Shown: positions 12,761 through 24,386 of the stretch, one piece after another
Layout: each line of letters starts with the position of its first letter
Position numbering within the stretch: position 1 is the stretch's first letter
Origin: Paraphysomonas bandaiensis
Lineage: Eukaryota > Chrysophyceae
DNA length: 64,000 nucleotides
Direction: 5' to 3'
Assembly (NCBI GenBank): GCA_965644295.1
Contig: CBFFRP010000090.1
Span: 1 to 64,000, forward strand
The notes under the pieces: model-generated
Seen by the model: the letters and a program-made list of their open reading frames with translations, nothing else
Told to the model about the DNA's origin: nothing
Database searches by the model: none
Program-made: the position numbers and the translations under genes

Positions 12761-13209
12761 TACCGTGAGTTAGCTCTGTGGCTAGATTAGAGAGAAGCGA
12801 CTTCAATCTCCATCACTCGCCAAGATACTTGAGAGAATAAGTGTCTAGTCCATATACAGAGCGGTACGGATAGGAGGGAAGGAGGACATCGTCTTGGATC
12901 TCTATGGTACACTGTACCTCCACACGTGTCCTGATAGACTCCACAGAGGTGTACAAATCAAGTACAATCCACTGTTTTTATCAATAAAATCCAGTGAGAA
13001 CTGAAAAATAGTGTGTGTTTTAGTGTCTGCAAAAGATATAATCCATCTGTCAACCGTTTTACTTGAGTTGGATCGTTATTTTTTGTGTATGATACGATCG
13101 ATACGAGCAACAGTTCGCCACACTATACACACACACACACATATATATATACATATATCTGCCAGCCATAGTCAATACTACGCCCTTAAGGGAGAGTTAA
13201 GTTGACACT

Positions 13210-13939
13210 ATGTTCAGGAATACTTATCAGTCCGGATTTTTATCCATTCTTTATTCTATAGGGTATGTCATATGTGATTCTAGTGCATAGCAATTGATAT
13301 GAATATGCAGGAGCAAGCCGTTGCAAATATGGGACAAGAAAGTCAGAAATGGTCATATCAAGCGTATTACTGATCCCGATATTCAGTCTTCTGTTCTAGA
13401 AATTATGGGTACAAATGTGAGCACGACGTTTATTCAGTGTCCCGCAGACCCCAAAAAGACACTTGGTATTAAATTGCCCTTCTTGGTCATGATTATTAAG
13501 AATGTGAGCTATTGAGTGTTTCAATCTTAATACCTGCTAACTCATATATATCTTACAGTTGAGAAAATACTTCACATTTGAGGTTATGGTACTTGATGAC
13601 AAGAATGTACGAAGGCGGTTTCGTGCCTCTAACTACCAGTCCACCACAAGAGTGAAGCCGTTTATATGCACAATGCCGATGAGACTAGATGAAGGATGGA
13701 ATCAAATTCAATTCAACTTATCAGACTTTACACGTCGCGCATATGGAACAAATTATATTGAAACTCTTCGTGTCCAAATCCACGCTAACTGTCGAATTCG
13801 TCGAATTTACTTTTCCGACAGACTTTACTCTGAAGAGGAACTTCCTCCAGAGTTCAAGCTCTTCCTTCCCATTACACAGCAACAACAACAGCAACCAAAT
13901 CCTGGATCCGCAGGTATGGGAGATGGTATGCAGGGGTAG
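13210..13939 (+). CDS. CFAP20: CFAP20 / BUG22 ciliary protein
   Basis: Model: exons 13210-13262, 13311-13503 and 13559-13939 (208 aa), with introns of 48 and 55 bp. The first exon encodes [18 protein letters not shown], the near-invariant N-terminus of the family, joined in frame to [20 protein letters not shown]. The body ([40 protein letters not shown]) is very close to animal and plant CFAP20. Family members are ~190 residues; this one adds a short Gln/Gly-rich tail ([16 protein letters not shown]). CFAP20 is an inner-junction protein of axonemal doublet microtubules, so the host very probably builds motile cilia. It is convergent with the CEP78-like gene. Confidence 0.97.
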
Positions 13940-14179
13940 AGGATATATTTGTACTCTTGACACCCTAAATAGATCTTTGATGGCATGTGTGATGAAACAT
14001 CGACGTGTGTGGATTTCGAATTAACAAACTAGTGTTGATTTGGCAGCATGGTTATATATAATGAGTAGATAGTTCAACGTTTGTGGTACCATAAGAAATA
14101 AATTTATTTTGCCGCATCAGAATATGATGTAGCAGTCAACTAATCAATGTGATATTTGGCGGTATGGAATATTGAGTTT

Positions 14180-14360
14180 TGCAGATTGTGAGCAATTGAA
14201 AGCTGTGTTTCAAGGTATTTAAATATGACAGTTAAATGCTGTAGTGATTAGCAGTATTATGAGAATTAATGTTATGATAGTAGCCATAGCAGTGAAACTG
14301 CAATATATTTTGACCGTATAAGTGTGTAAGATCGTGATATATCTAGAATCGAATGAAAAT
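14180..14360 (+). repeat. Dispersed repeat family 1, copy 2
   Basis: Partner of the copy at about 7840-8060, with the same order of shared words (GAGCAATT, AGGTATTT, GAAACTG-x-AATATATT, AAGATCGT). Both copies lie just downstream of a gene's stop codon. Edges uncertain. Confidence 0.6.
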
Positions 14361-14754
14361 TATTGATAGTTGCTATATAACATGAATTTGACAACGAATG
14401 ATAAGTGATAGTCACCATTCTTCTACTAATTTATAATTAAAGCATTGAGTGCGTATGTAGTACATTCAGTTAATTAAGTCCTAACGTCCTAACTCTTTAG
14501 TCTTTACAAGGGCTGCGTATCGATTTATCATTGTCAATTGATGCAGGTTGTAGTCAATTACAATTGGAATTATTACTTGCTGTCTGAATTTCAATTATTG
14601 CAATATATTGCAACTAATTGCAAAAAAAACGAAGGGAGTATTATTTAGTACTAAAATACACTAGCTGTTAGCCGCCAATATAGCTACATCAACTGTCATT
14701 CCGGAGGCGATAATTCATGCGTAAAAACATGTTAATTCACAGCGCTTCAATGTC

Positions 14755-14868
14755 GAGAATTCAAGCACTTACACAAACCCGTCTTAACGATCTTAGCTCT
14801 ACTAAACAGCCTTTCAACCTTATTAGTTGTGAAATCGTCAAACAGTATACAAACTTCGTGGAGGTAAA
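14755..14868 (-). pseudogene. Short relic resembling the hAT transposase C-terminal domain
   Basis: On the minus strand one open stretch reads TTNKVERLFSRAKIVKTGLC, then KCLNSRH and a stop. The pattern ERLFS-x-AK-x-I-x-T-x2-R/C-x2-L is the hallmark of the hAT dimerisation region. Nothing else of a transposase could be read nearby and no terminal repeats were identified, so this is a fragment at best. Confidence 0.4.
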
Positions 14869-15887
14869 TCTCGTGTTCACCTTATTTCGGTAATTGTAAG
14901 GACAATTCCAATTCCTCCCGTAATTACACGAGCTTGGCATGCACCTTTTTACTTGATACTAGACTTAACATATCGGAACCAAACTTGCATGATCACAAAT
15001 GATCAGATAGAAGCAAGTAATTGTCAATCATGGAAAATGTGGAGCCCCTATTCCAACAGGACAAGTTATTGCACCGTCTTCGTTATTTATTTATTTTCTC
15101 AATGACTTCTGGTGTCACTTCTCACTCTTATCGCTAATGAATTAAATTAATTACTAAGTGAGACCTTACGAGTATTATAGTCTTTTACAACTTTGATTTT
15201 TATCCTAAAAATTAGATATTTTTAAACAACTTTTTATCATAAAAAGGTGGTATTTTTATATCAATTAATTGCAATTAAGTGACAATTAATTGAAGCGATC
15301 TGGAGTCAATTATAATTGCAATTATGATTTGATGTCAATATGTCCTGCTCGTTATCATCCTCCATCCTAGCTTATATCTACGTCAGTAGGCTATTTAAAT
15401 GCTATCTTCTGAGTAATGCCGTTCAACAGGTTACTGGCTGCATATTCGGGTTATCTTGCGAACATTATTCATTATCTTGCGAACAATTCGTACTGGGCTT
15501 CCCTTCGAAACTACTCTACTACCCTAGTTATTAAATCACTGGCTAATTACTCATTTTCAGGATCATCACACTGGACTATATTCTTCTCCCTGAAGAATTG
15601 ATCTTTTATATATATTATCACTGTGTAACTTGTAACTCTTACGTGTCGCGTACCTCTGTATATTTTCAAGCAAAAACACTTTTGGCAAACATATACTATG
15701 GGAAGACATAAAAGGTACTGCTTATTATAGACCTCATACGCACTCTCAATGAAGGGCCATACAGCAAGACAGTGACATTAGTAATTTTTACTATGAGAAG
15801 AACGAGCAAATGCTTACCAAGAACATACACGATGACAGATTGGCAACGTCATGCGTCGCGATCACACAAGATTTCTCACATGATAAA

Positions 15888-18800
15888 TTAATCCGACTTT
15901 TCTCGATAAGAGTCTTCTGATTGCTGAATCATACCGAGTAGTTTTTTTCTAATTCCCTCTTGAATCATCTCCGTCAAAATCTCATCGCTTTCTGGCTCGA
16001 TTTGAATGCACCCACCTGTTTCAGCTGACAATCCCGAAATATCTCCATATCTAGAAGATGCCTTTGTTCTCTCGGCACTGTCCCGTGCTTGTATCTTTCC
16101 GTAATCTTCGTACGAAGAGCGAAATGCCTGTTCTGATGGTAAATGCTCTCCGCGACCGGAATGGAAATGGGACGAATGCGACTGAGAGATATCGCGAGAC
16201 ATATCGCGGGAGGAGTTCAAGACAACCATGGACTCAGACATACTTGTGGACAGGGTGCGCAACTGTGATGAGACTGCGCGTAAGTCTGCTGATACAGTGT
16301 CGACCACTTTAGAAAGCTCCGTCATCATTCCGTACCCAATCTCTTCTATGATCTTCTCGGGGCTCCGGGTATATGATCGAGCCTCAGACTGTCCACGACG
16401 TACACTACGAGTACGATTCTGGCGTGAGTCAGTGTGATTTCGACGGCTCGAGGCTCCTTTCCTGGAGACTGCTCGCCTTTCCTCCGATCGATGGTTGCTC
16501 GTACGCCGAATAACTGGTTGCCTAGGGGTGAACCGCTTTCTCGGGGGAGGTGACCGTGATACTCGAGGTTGCGTCCGTGCTTTGACCGTTCGCTTGTTCT
16601 GCATTCCCTGTGGTTTTCGGTACCTTTCTTCTTGTAGTTGCAGTGCCACATGATCCACATCGGAGTGAAACCATCGCGACTTCGAGGGCTCAAAAATTTC
16701 TGATACACTGCGACGGTAAGACTTGAAATTTTCAGTAGGCTGCATATATCCTCTTCGACTACCCCGGTCCATGCTTCGAGTGATAAGTTTCTTATCACGA
16801 GAGGAGTGCCACCCATCTGCTGAACGCGACCGGACATGTGAGGCACGTGTGCGGGGTCGATCTGCACTTCGAGAGCGCCGATCTATTTTTGGTTCATCAT
16901 ACGGGCCCGTGTAACGCACACCGCGAGTGGGAATATCGTAGGATGATCGTACCCGCTCGCTCATACGACTGGGTGGACGCCCATGATTAGATTGCTGGGT
17001 GCTCTCCATATGACTCGAATGGGACGAGTTTCGAGGACGAATTCCAACCCGTGAAGGTGGCCTATCGAGTCATACAATTACATACAGGCCGCAAATACAA
17101 CAATAAGCAAATAAGTGACAGCTGACCTATTGTCGATTCCGCTCATTGAGTGGGTGGGCGACACACCCTCAAACCCAAAGTCCTGAAGATAGTCTGTCGA
17201 AACACCAGGTGGATGACGACGGTCCGTATTACCTTCGCTCAGGTACATATCCACAACCGCATCCGTAGTTGGAAGGGTGTTTTCCCCATCGAACCACTCT
17301 TCTTGGCCATTCAGGACAGCGGATTCCTCTGCTGCAGGTTGCAAGAGGTCACCTGGTGTATCAGAAGAGTTTATACTTAGCATATCCTGAGTAGTAGAAG
17401 AGACGGGCAAACGGTCATTAGTGGACTTGTCGCCACCCGGTACATCCTTTAAACCAGAAGTGTGGACGTGCCCATTCATTTCTTTATATTCTAGCTTTCT
17501 CATAGACGATGGAAGACTGGTATCTTCAGAAAAAAATCAGCTAAAAATGTCAAGGGCATGTACTAAAGACACCTTTTTGGGCACTCAGCCAGCGAATGAT
17601 AATGGCCACAGCATCTGGATGCATCGACTCCAGAGCAGAGCTCTTTTCATTTGCAATGGCTACCTCCCGCAGCATCTCCATTGCACGTGTCTCACACCCT
17701 GGGTTACCCCTCAAAGGAAGAGCGAGGAGGGCACACTGTTGTTCTCCAGGGCGCATTAACTCAAACAGTAGTTGATGAACACCACGTTGGTCTATTTTGT
17801 TGTAGGAAAGATTAAGGCCTAGTATTTAAAAAAGACGCAGTTAGATAGTGTTTAATATATGTAATGTGTAGCTATACCTTGAATCCATTGGTTCTGGCGC
17901 ATTACATTGCATAGCATTGAGGCTCCACGTGAAGTCAGCACATTTCTAGATAAATTAATGGTGGCCAGCCCACATGTAGGAGAATCGACATCCTCTTCAG
18001 CGAATTGCGTCGCACGGGAAAAGGCGGGAGCTAATGCCTGCACTTCATCCGGATAAACCCGCAGTGTTGAATTCCAGAACAATTTGTCTTGCATGGCTTC
18101 CTGAGACTGTGACACATCAAACAAGGCATATTGTTACACAAGAGTCTTTAGTTCTATACCTTTATGATGCTGGTTATAAATGGCACGCTGCTGTCAGTGA
18201 GTTCACATTTTTCCAGCGACAGACATTGGATGTGGCACTTCGATATATGTGGTGTCAGTAGGCGTAAGCCTTCATCACCCATAGGGATATTTTTGAAACT
18301 CAAATTCCGAATTCCTGAATTGTCACACATTACGCATATACTTAATATATAGCAGTGACACTAGTGAATTAAATGTGTTGAATATCACAATTTAAAGATG
18401 CCAATTGTACCTGACTGATGATGAGTAATTGCGCTTCCTAATTGTGTAATAAGCTGCGGACTGATATAAACACTATCTATTTCAAGGGATTGCAAAGCTC
18501 GACTGCGAGATACGAATTCAATAACAGCTTTGAGAAGTCGAGAACCTTCCATATTTAGGCCAGAGTAGGACCCACCCTTAGTAAGGGCAATACGCTTTGC
18601 GCGTTTAGTAGTTGCACTGGTTTTATTTAAAACAAGAGTATCCAAAGAATACAATGCCTGCATTGACCACAATTATAAAGTATGCACGCAGCCATAGTGG
18701 TAACAAACACCTGTTTACTGGACAAAAATCTGCATATAGGGGAGAATTCATGCGCGTGAATATCTAGATCAGACAGCACGAGGGCTCTGTTACTGAGGGG

Positions 18801-18931
18801 CTCAAGCATCCTCTCGGGTGCATTCTTGGGTATACTCGAGAGCCTATTAAGAGTTAGTCGTAACGGTCAGGGTATACAGACACATACATATAGCACTTCG
18901 TTAAGTACTCTCGTAATCCACAGTCACCCAT
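15888..18931 (-). CDS. CEP78: CEP78-like centrosomal leucine-rich-repeat protein
   Basis: Model: complement of exons 15888-17061, 17127-17523, 17573-17818, 17878-18106, 18160-18314, 18411-18657, 18711-18843 and 18888-18931 (874 aa), with introns of 44-96 bp. The N-terminal ~350 residues follow the CEP78 order: a REYLTKCY...LSSIP start, LVLSDLDIHAHEF, LQSLEIDSVYISPQLITQLG, IRNLSFKNIPMGDEGLRLL, then the diagnostic W-x2-(S/T)LR segment (KLFWNSTLRVYPDE) before ATINLSRNVL and LNLSYNKIDQRGV. The remaining ~500 residues are low-complexity, with an RS/RRS-rich stretch and possible short helices near ELSKVVDTVSADLRAVSSQL. CEP78 sits on mature centrioles and acts in ciliogenesis. Homology of the LRR half is firm; the long basic tail is poorly conserved. 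Confidence 0.82.
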
Positions 18932-20633
18932 CAGACTCTCTGTTAGTGTATTGTATGGACCGGTTGATGATGTTATATAATATAATTATATAAATAAACA
19001 GACTTAAAACACAGCACACAAATCGCTCATTCAATAGAGACAACACAGATACATCAAGAGATATTCACCGTCCTCAGATTAGGTTAAAGACGGGTATATA
19101 GGGCTGCGTAGCATATATATGACTTGCATGTATGCGTATGTCACAGTGAATGAAGGAGGAGCTGTTCAAGATAGCGGGACGGGAGTGTATGTACAGTGTA
19201 TATATTGACGGATATACATACCATTCCGTACACCGGTGGAGGAGTAGCAGTTGAGATGAGTGTGGTGTGGTGTGGTGTGGATAGAAGGAGCTCAAGGTAC
19301 CGATCATTTTCATTGGTGGTTGATCTGTATTTGCAGTATTCTATGTTCTGTACGGATATCTCCTGCATATCTTGGATATACCGTACTGCTCTACCATGTA
19401 CTGCTGTACCAGGTCTATGTGTATCTATTGTGTGGTAGATGTTGGGCCTATCTCTCAATATTGGCCCATACTGATGTAGCTGCGTATCTTATTTTTCGGG
19501 AATAAATTGAAACAAATACTCTTTATACTACTGCAATACAACTACGGCTAGAATACACATAATTATTGTCTCAATAGTAGAGGCATATTTGAACAAAAAT
19601 ATACGTGTATCATATCTAGATATCTTAGAGACAAAACGAGGAAATATATTCAGGATTAGAATATCTCACACACGCCGTACACGAGAAGAAGTATTTTATG
19701 CTCATGAAAGGCTGAGGTTGTCTTAGCAATGAAATTTAGAGTGTTACTAGCAGTCTTATCTAAATTACGAGTCATCTTGTAGTCAGCACAGAGTATAAAC
19801 GCTTCTCAATCAAATAGAAAGAATACATTACAAAATTGCACTTAACTTTATCATATTTCATATCGTTACAGAGGAAGTGCAGGTGTTACATGGACTCATA
19901 TTATATGGCACTGCTGTGTTAGATTCAAATTTGTTTGACTCATATACTGCCCGATTTTCATAGCATATTACTCCAGAGTATATTTCAATAGTACAGTTTA
20001 CTGTTGCTTTCATTAACATTAAGAACTACAGCTTTAATTAATATAAATATCTTATAACTCTTTGCTATGTTTTTTCTGTTCTTGGCAATTTCTTTTTTTA
20101 AATGTTGCACTGCAAGAAATAGGTGTTACTAAATATTAAGTGTACCTGTTTACGAGCGTTAATAGGAGATGGTGTTATAAATGTCTCTTGCAATGACAGT
20201 ATAGTTTCACCTATTTTCTGTAAATAGTGATTATTTCTGATTCAGCTCATAAAACCATGTACTTAGTAGTTGTAACTATTAATAAAATTATGTACATTGC
20301 ATATTGCTAACGTAAAGGAAAGAATTCATTATGTACCTGAATAGTCTTCTTGTATCTGATAAATTATTATGCTTTTAAAAAGAAATATTTGCTACAGTAT
20401 GGTTATTCCAAGTTTTGGGTACTACACTATTCGAGATAGAAAACACTCAATTATCACGTGGGTAAACTAAAACCGTTGAATCCAATCAAGTATACTCGGT
20501 GCTACAACGCATACTCAGTACTATTTCGGGCATATTATGCACTTTTTTAATTTTTTTCGCCGCCCTTACTTCTATTGCGCGAGCACATAGTGCAGACATT
20601 GGTAAATAAATCACGTACTTTTTTGTTAACTTC
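18932..20633. other. Intergenic between CEP78-like and the CCCH gene
   Basis: About 1.7 kb. The first ~550 bp are the 5' side of the CEP78-like gene, with TATATACATACC, a (GTGTG)n run near 19260 and the words CGTACTGCTCTACCATG and TACTGCTGTACC near 19380-19410. The rest is AT-rich 3' DNA of the CCCH gene. No gene seen. Confidence 0.5.
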
Positions 20634-21569
20634 TCAATGGGCATTTTTGCATCTGTCGCCGAACATGCACGAGCCAGACAAGAAGTACATGCAGGGTTTC
20701 TGTTTAGCACTTGCAGCATGAGGAGTGACCCCACCGGCATTTTCAAATCCAGAGTGGCCAGTTCCTCCCGCACACGAGCAGCTAGTTAGCCCACCAGTAC
20801 AGCATTTACAGCCATGCTTGAAACCGTTACAGCAAGTACATTCGCGGCATTCCGGAAACCAAAATTCGGCTGCTTTAGAAGAGAGAACACCACCATGAGA
20901 AGGCATTGCTCCCGATGGAAGATAAGCCTTAGAGGTAGTTTCAGAAGAGAAAGATCCTGGGGTGGAGGCGGCTCGCTCTAGAGAGGTATGGGGAACTTGT
21001 ATCGACGCGTCAGACTCCGAAATAGCGTGTTCCATCTGCGGGGGAGGCGGAGGATTTTCGTTGCCACCAGATGCTGAAGTAGCACATGAACAGCTAGTTA
21101 GCCCACCAGTACAGCATTTACAGCCATGCTTGAAACCGTTACAGCAAGTGCACTCGCGGCATTCCGGAAACCAAAATTCGGCTGCTTTAGAAGAGAGAAC
21201 ACCGCCGTGAGAAGGCATTGCTCCCGATGGAAGATAAGATTTAGAGGTAGTTTCAGAAGAGAAAGATCCTGGGGTGGAGGCGGCTCGGTCTAGAGAGGTA
21301 TGGGGAACTTGTATCGACGCGTCAGACTCCGAAATAGCGTGTTCCATCTGCGGGGGGGGCGGAGGATGTACGCTGCCTCCAGCTGACGAAGGAGCGTATC
21401 CTCCATCCTGATATTGCGGGTAACCATAGTACATAGCGGTGTACTCCTCATCGGTCATATACTGGGGCTGCTGTCCGTATCCATATTGCTGCATGCTGGG
21501 ATCAAATCCATAGTCGCCAGATCCATCTTCACCGTAGCCATTGTATCCCTGATTATTGTAATTGTTCAT
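20634..21569 (-). CDS. CCCH zinc-finger protein with a duplicated Cys-rich module
   Basis: Intronless, 311 aa. N-terminus (~1-70) is Tyr/Gln/Gly-rich and prion-like (GYGEDGSGDYGFDPSMQQYG). Two near-identical ~94-residue modules follow, each with a Pro run, PQMEHAISESDASIQVPHTS, a Ser/Thr stretch, and a Cys-rich motif FWFPECRECTCCNGFKHGC that continues with CKCC and CSC. At the extreme C-terminus is one zinc finger, CMYFLSGSCMFGDRCKNAH (C-x7-C-x5-C-x3-H). The single CCCH finger suggests RNA binding. The FPEC-CxCCxGFKHGCKC motif looks like a metal site, but I cannot name its family. The modules are 312 bp apart, so the duplication is in frame. Confidence 0.85.
   Translation of the reverse strand: MNNYNNQGYNGYGEDGSGDYGFDPSMQQYGYGQQPQYMTDEEYTAMYYGYPQYQDGGYAPSSAGGSVHPPPPPQMEHAISESDASIQVPHTSLDRAASTPGSFSSETTSKSYLPSGAMPSHGGVLSSKAAEFWFPECRECTCCNGFKHGCKCCTGGLTSCSCATSASGGNENPPPPPQMEHAISESDASIQVPHTSLERAASTPGSFSSETTSKAYLPSGAMPSHGGVLSSKAAEFWFPECRECTCCNGFKHGCKCCTGGLTSCSCAGGTGHSGFENAGGVTPHAASAKQKPCMYFLSGSCMFGDRCKNAH
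20777..21057. repeat. Internal duplication in the CCCH gene, copy 1
   Basis: About 281 bp that recurs 312 bp downstream (21089-21369) with fewer than ten differences by eye (for example AGTACATTCG versus AGTGCACTCG). The length keeps the reading frame, giving two protein modules. Confidence 0.9.
21089..21369. repeat. Internal duplication in the CCCH gene, copy 2
   Basis: Second copy of the ~281-bp unit at 20777-21057; a G run beside the Pro codons differs in length and the copies are separated by ~31 bp. Confidence 0.9.
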
Positions 21570-22039
21570 TTGAGTGGGTGTGGTGTGGGGTAACTACGTT
21601 AACTATGCAGTATCTTTTCTGGTGTGCGTCATGTGTCATAGTTGTATATCATCTCCACATATACACGGTACACTTGTATACACACTGCACCTCCAGCGAC
21701 CTCCTGTGTCGCGGAGTATACAGACTGTAGACAGTGTCATGTGGATAACAACAGGGGCACATCCAGACATGGTCGTATGATCGTACCTCTGTGTACCTTT
21801 TACCGTATGCAGAGCAGCAGGACGATGTTTGTGTATTCTGAGAATACAGAGTATTTCTATCTCCTATGACATAATGCAGTACAAGGCCGCAAGCCCATAT
21901 ATACATACATACATACATGCATAGCATAAGATATAGAACTACCAGACATATCTCAGTGAATATAGAGTTGAAACCATACTGTTTGAGTTCAAATGTCTGA
22001 GATACTGCTCTGTATGTAACATATATGCATTATAAGGTG
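21570..22039. promoter_or_regulatory. 5' region of the CCCH gene
   Basis: Head-to-head gap between the CCCH gene and the V-ATPase D pseudogene. It contains TATACACGGTACACTTGTAT and an (ATAC)n run near 21900. No core promoter element is proven. Confidence 0.35.
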
Positions 22040-22678
22040 GGCTGTTGCAGGCTCTTCCCACTCGTATGAACCTAACCACACATAAGGCGAAGAAGGTCGC
22101 CGCTGAGAAGGGATACGATCTTCTTAAAGGAAACGCTGAAGATTTGAAAGTGGGCATAGCGGACCAGCCATCTGCTGCATTTTCAGTCTCACACAGGCAG
22201 ATAGTGCTGCCGGATATTTTAGAAGTAAGGTGCTAGAGAACCAAATGAGCCCATCGGTCCGTGATTCGGCGAGGAAGACAATGTTACCGGTCTTTTATCA
22301 TATGAACTGAAGAGGAGAACTTGGGGATTGCAGGTGGTGGACGCCAGATCAACAATTGCAAGGAAAATTTACAGAGTACTTAAATGTCCTGATTAAGCTG
22401 GCATCCTTACACACTTCTTTTATTACAATGGATGACGCATTGAAAGTCACTAATAGGTGAGTCAACGCCCTAGAAAATGTCACTATTCCCAAGATCGATG
22501 CGATACTGGGTTATATTGCAAAAGAATTGGATGAGTTGGAGAGAGAAGACTTCACACGTCTGAAGAAGGTGCAAGGGAAGAAGGAAGAGAAGAAAAAGCA
22601 AGACGAGATTGAGAAGGCTCCCCGTATGGTCTCGATTTCTGACGGCACTGAGGACTCGACTAGTTGTGCACTAATGTA
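22040..22678 (+). pseudogene. V-type ATPase subunit D pseudogene
   Basis: Consecutive segments match the V-ATPase D (central stalk) family in order but in different frames: LPTRMNLTTHKAKK and a GYDLLKGNAEDLKV segment, AAFSVSH, then a shifted segment with VLENQ and RKTMLPVF, then GIAGGGRQINNCKEN, then shifted VLIKLASLHTSFITMDDALK, TNR-stop-VNALENVTIPKID, and finally YIAKELDELEREDFTRLKK. There are at least three frameshifts and an in-frame TGA at 22458-22460 where the family has Arg (CGA to TGA is one transition). A TTGCAG acceptor just before the first segment hints at a duplicated rather than retro-copied gene. A working copy must lie elsewhere in the genome. Confidence 0.88.
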
Positions 22679-24386
22679 ATGTCAGGCTTCGATGCGGATG
22701 ATGATGGTGATGTAGCTTATGTCCTGTGTATTTAGATGCGCAGTATTCAAGACCCAAAGAAGCATTTGTGACCTCTGTCTGCGAATGATTATTTCCAGAT
22801 CTATTTAGTTTCTGTTTACAAGAATTGATTAATAATACTTTACGTACTCATCACTCAAGTGAGCGTTTTTTTTGGACTGTACAACTCTATCAGAATTTGG
22901 CATAGGATGGTAAAAAACTTCAGTTACTGAACTTAGATTAAGTTGTGAAAGATTTCGTATTGGTTTCCCTCAAGATATATAATTTAGTTCATAACATCTT
23001 AGTTATATTATAGTTTCTCCTTGTATTCCTAACAAACTTCTTCCTTGCTTTACACGATCTTCACTATTTTTTTGGGGTGATATTATTCTACTATTAGGAT
23101 TCAGCTTAATACATGATTGTATCTGTGAGTTATAATGTTCAATGAAATAACCATGAACTGAATAAGAGAGAGTATCTGTCGAAGATACGTGATCGTCATC
23201 ATAACGTCGTCATTATCAGTTACACTTCTAACTATTCCGTTGTGCATGATAGTACGTTCTATATTGTTATTCATAATTTTCACTCTATCGTGTTCATTAC
23301 TTACACTCTAATAATCACAACATTGTTTTACTATTATAAAGATCAATTCTTTATTTCTACCTAGTCAATTTGGTTGACAAACCTTGTCTTTAGCACTTTA
23401 GCACTAGAAAGTTGTTATGAAAGAGCATTTTATTCTGAGAAAATTCAACTTTACGATAAAACTCGAAGATTGATAGAAGTCATAAAAATATATTAGATTT
23501 ATCTTACATATAACATTTCATTTAATTGATCAGTGATATGAGCATTAAATTGATACCAGAAATCACTGCTCGAGTGTTCTTCGAGAAAATAAAATATCGA
23601 AGATGTTGCATTAGAGACTTGTTGGTATTTTCTACAGGTTTTGGTATTACCCTAACTTAATGCCGGAGTGTCCTGTAGGTCTGGGTGATAAATACAAGCA
23701 TTTGGCTATGAGTGGTGGGCAGGACGCTATCTACAGACTACATATTATGAGGCTCACATTAGTTTCTGGAGAAATATCTCCGCACTTATCCCCTAGAACA
23801 CCACGAAAAGGTATGAGTCCGGAAGGCAGAAGATGTCAGGTAGCTATTCTATCAACATTGTGCTTTCTCACTGCGTTTGCTATATATTTTTCCCTATCCT
23901 TGGTTTGCTTTTTGAGTGATATATCGAAAGTGGTTATAACGTGGTGATTGCGGTGACATGCAAGCAGCTTTCGTAGCGCAAGGTAATAGGATATCAGAGT
24001 TAAACACTGATTCTTAAATACATATCGCTAAGATTACGACATTCACTACTTATTGTTAAATTTAGCACAGAATATGGTAAGGTGGTTACTTGTTATATCA
24101 TTTTATGACTTTTGTGTCTGTATTAAACCTCGGAGCACATGCATATTGTTGACTACCTGAATTAAATTTAATAATGTAGTATAACAATATACCAAACTTT
24201 ATTCACTAGTTAACTTCTATTTGTATATGCAAGTTAACTAATTCGAATACTTCGAGCCGTTGAAAACAATTTAAAACAATAAGCACCGACCACTACAATT
24301 TATGTTGCTATCATGACATGCTAGTCATGTATTTAATATTATTCTATCGTGTACACAGTGCTCATGAGTATGTTTGATTTGCCATG
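22679..24386. other. Convergent 3' intergenic region
   Basis: About 1.7 kb of AT-rich DNA between the V-ATPase D pseudogene (+) and the CDPK end (-). The only structure I could identify is copy A of dispersed repeat family 2 (about 23640-23830). Confidence 0.5.
23640..23830 (+). repeat. Dispersed repeat family 2, copy A
   Basis: Shares with 42395-42640 (reverse) and 63385-63660 the ordered words TTCGGCTATGAGTGG-type, GCTCACRTTAGTTTCYGGAG, AATATCTCC and AGAACACCACGAAA, followed by GGTRYGAGTCC. This is the most diverged and shortest copy. Confidence 0.7.

Larger units (their letters stand above)
13940..15887. other. Convergent 3' intergenic region rich in relics
   Basis: About 1.9 kb between CFAP20 (+) and CEP78-like (-) ends. 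It holds a copy of dispersed repeat family 1, a short hAT-like coding relic, and AATTGCAATT/CAATTAATTG-rich stretches near 14550-14630 and 15260-15330. No intact gene seen. Confidence 0.5.

Noticed and set aside
15260-15330. AATTGCAATT/CAATTAATTG-rich stretch as a replication origin or transposon end
   Set aside because: Only low-complexity AT palindromes; no flanking duplication or defined border could be found.
22458-22460. TGA read as a sense codon in the V-ATPase D sequence
   Set aside because: Galactokinase, POLD3-neighbour genes, TTC7 and CHMP1 end at TGA where their families end, and the copy also has frameshifts, so it is a pseudogene.
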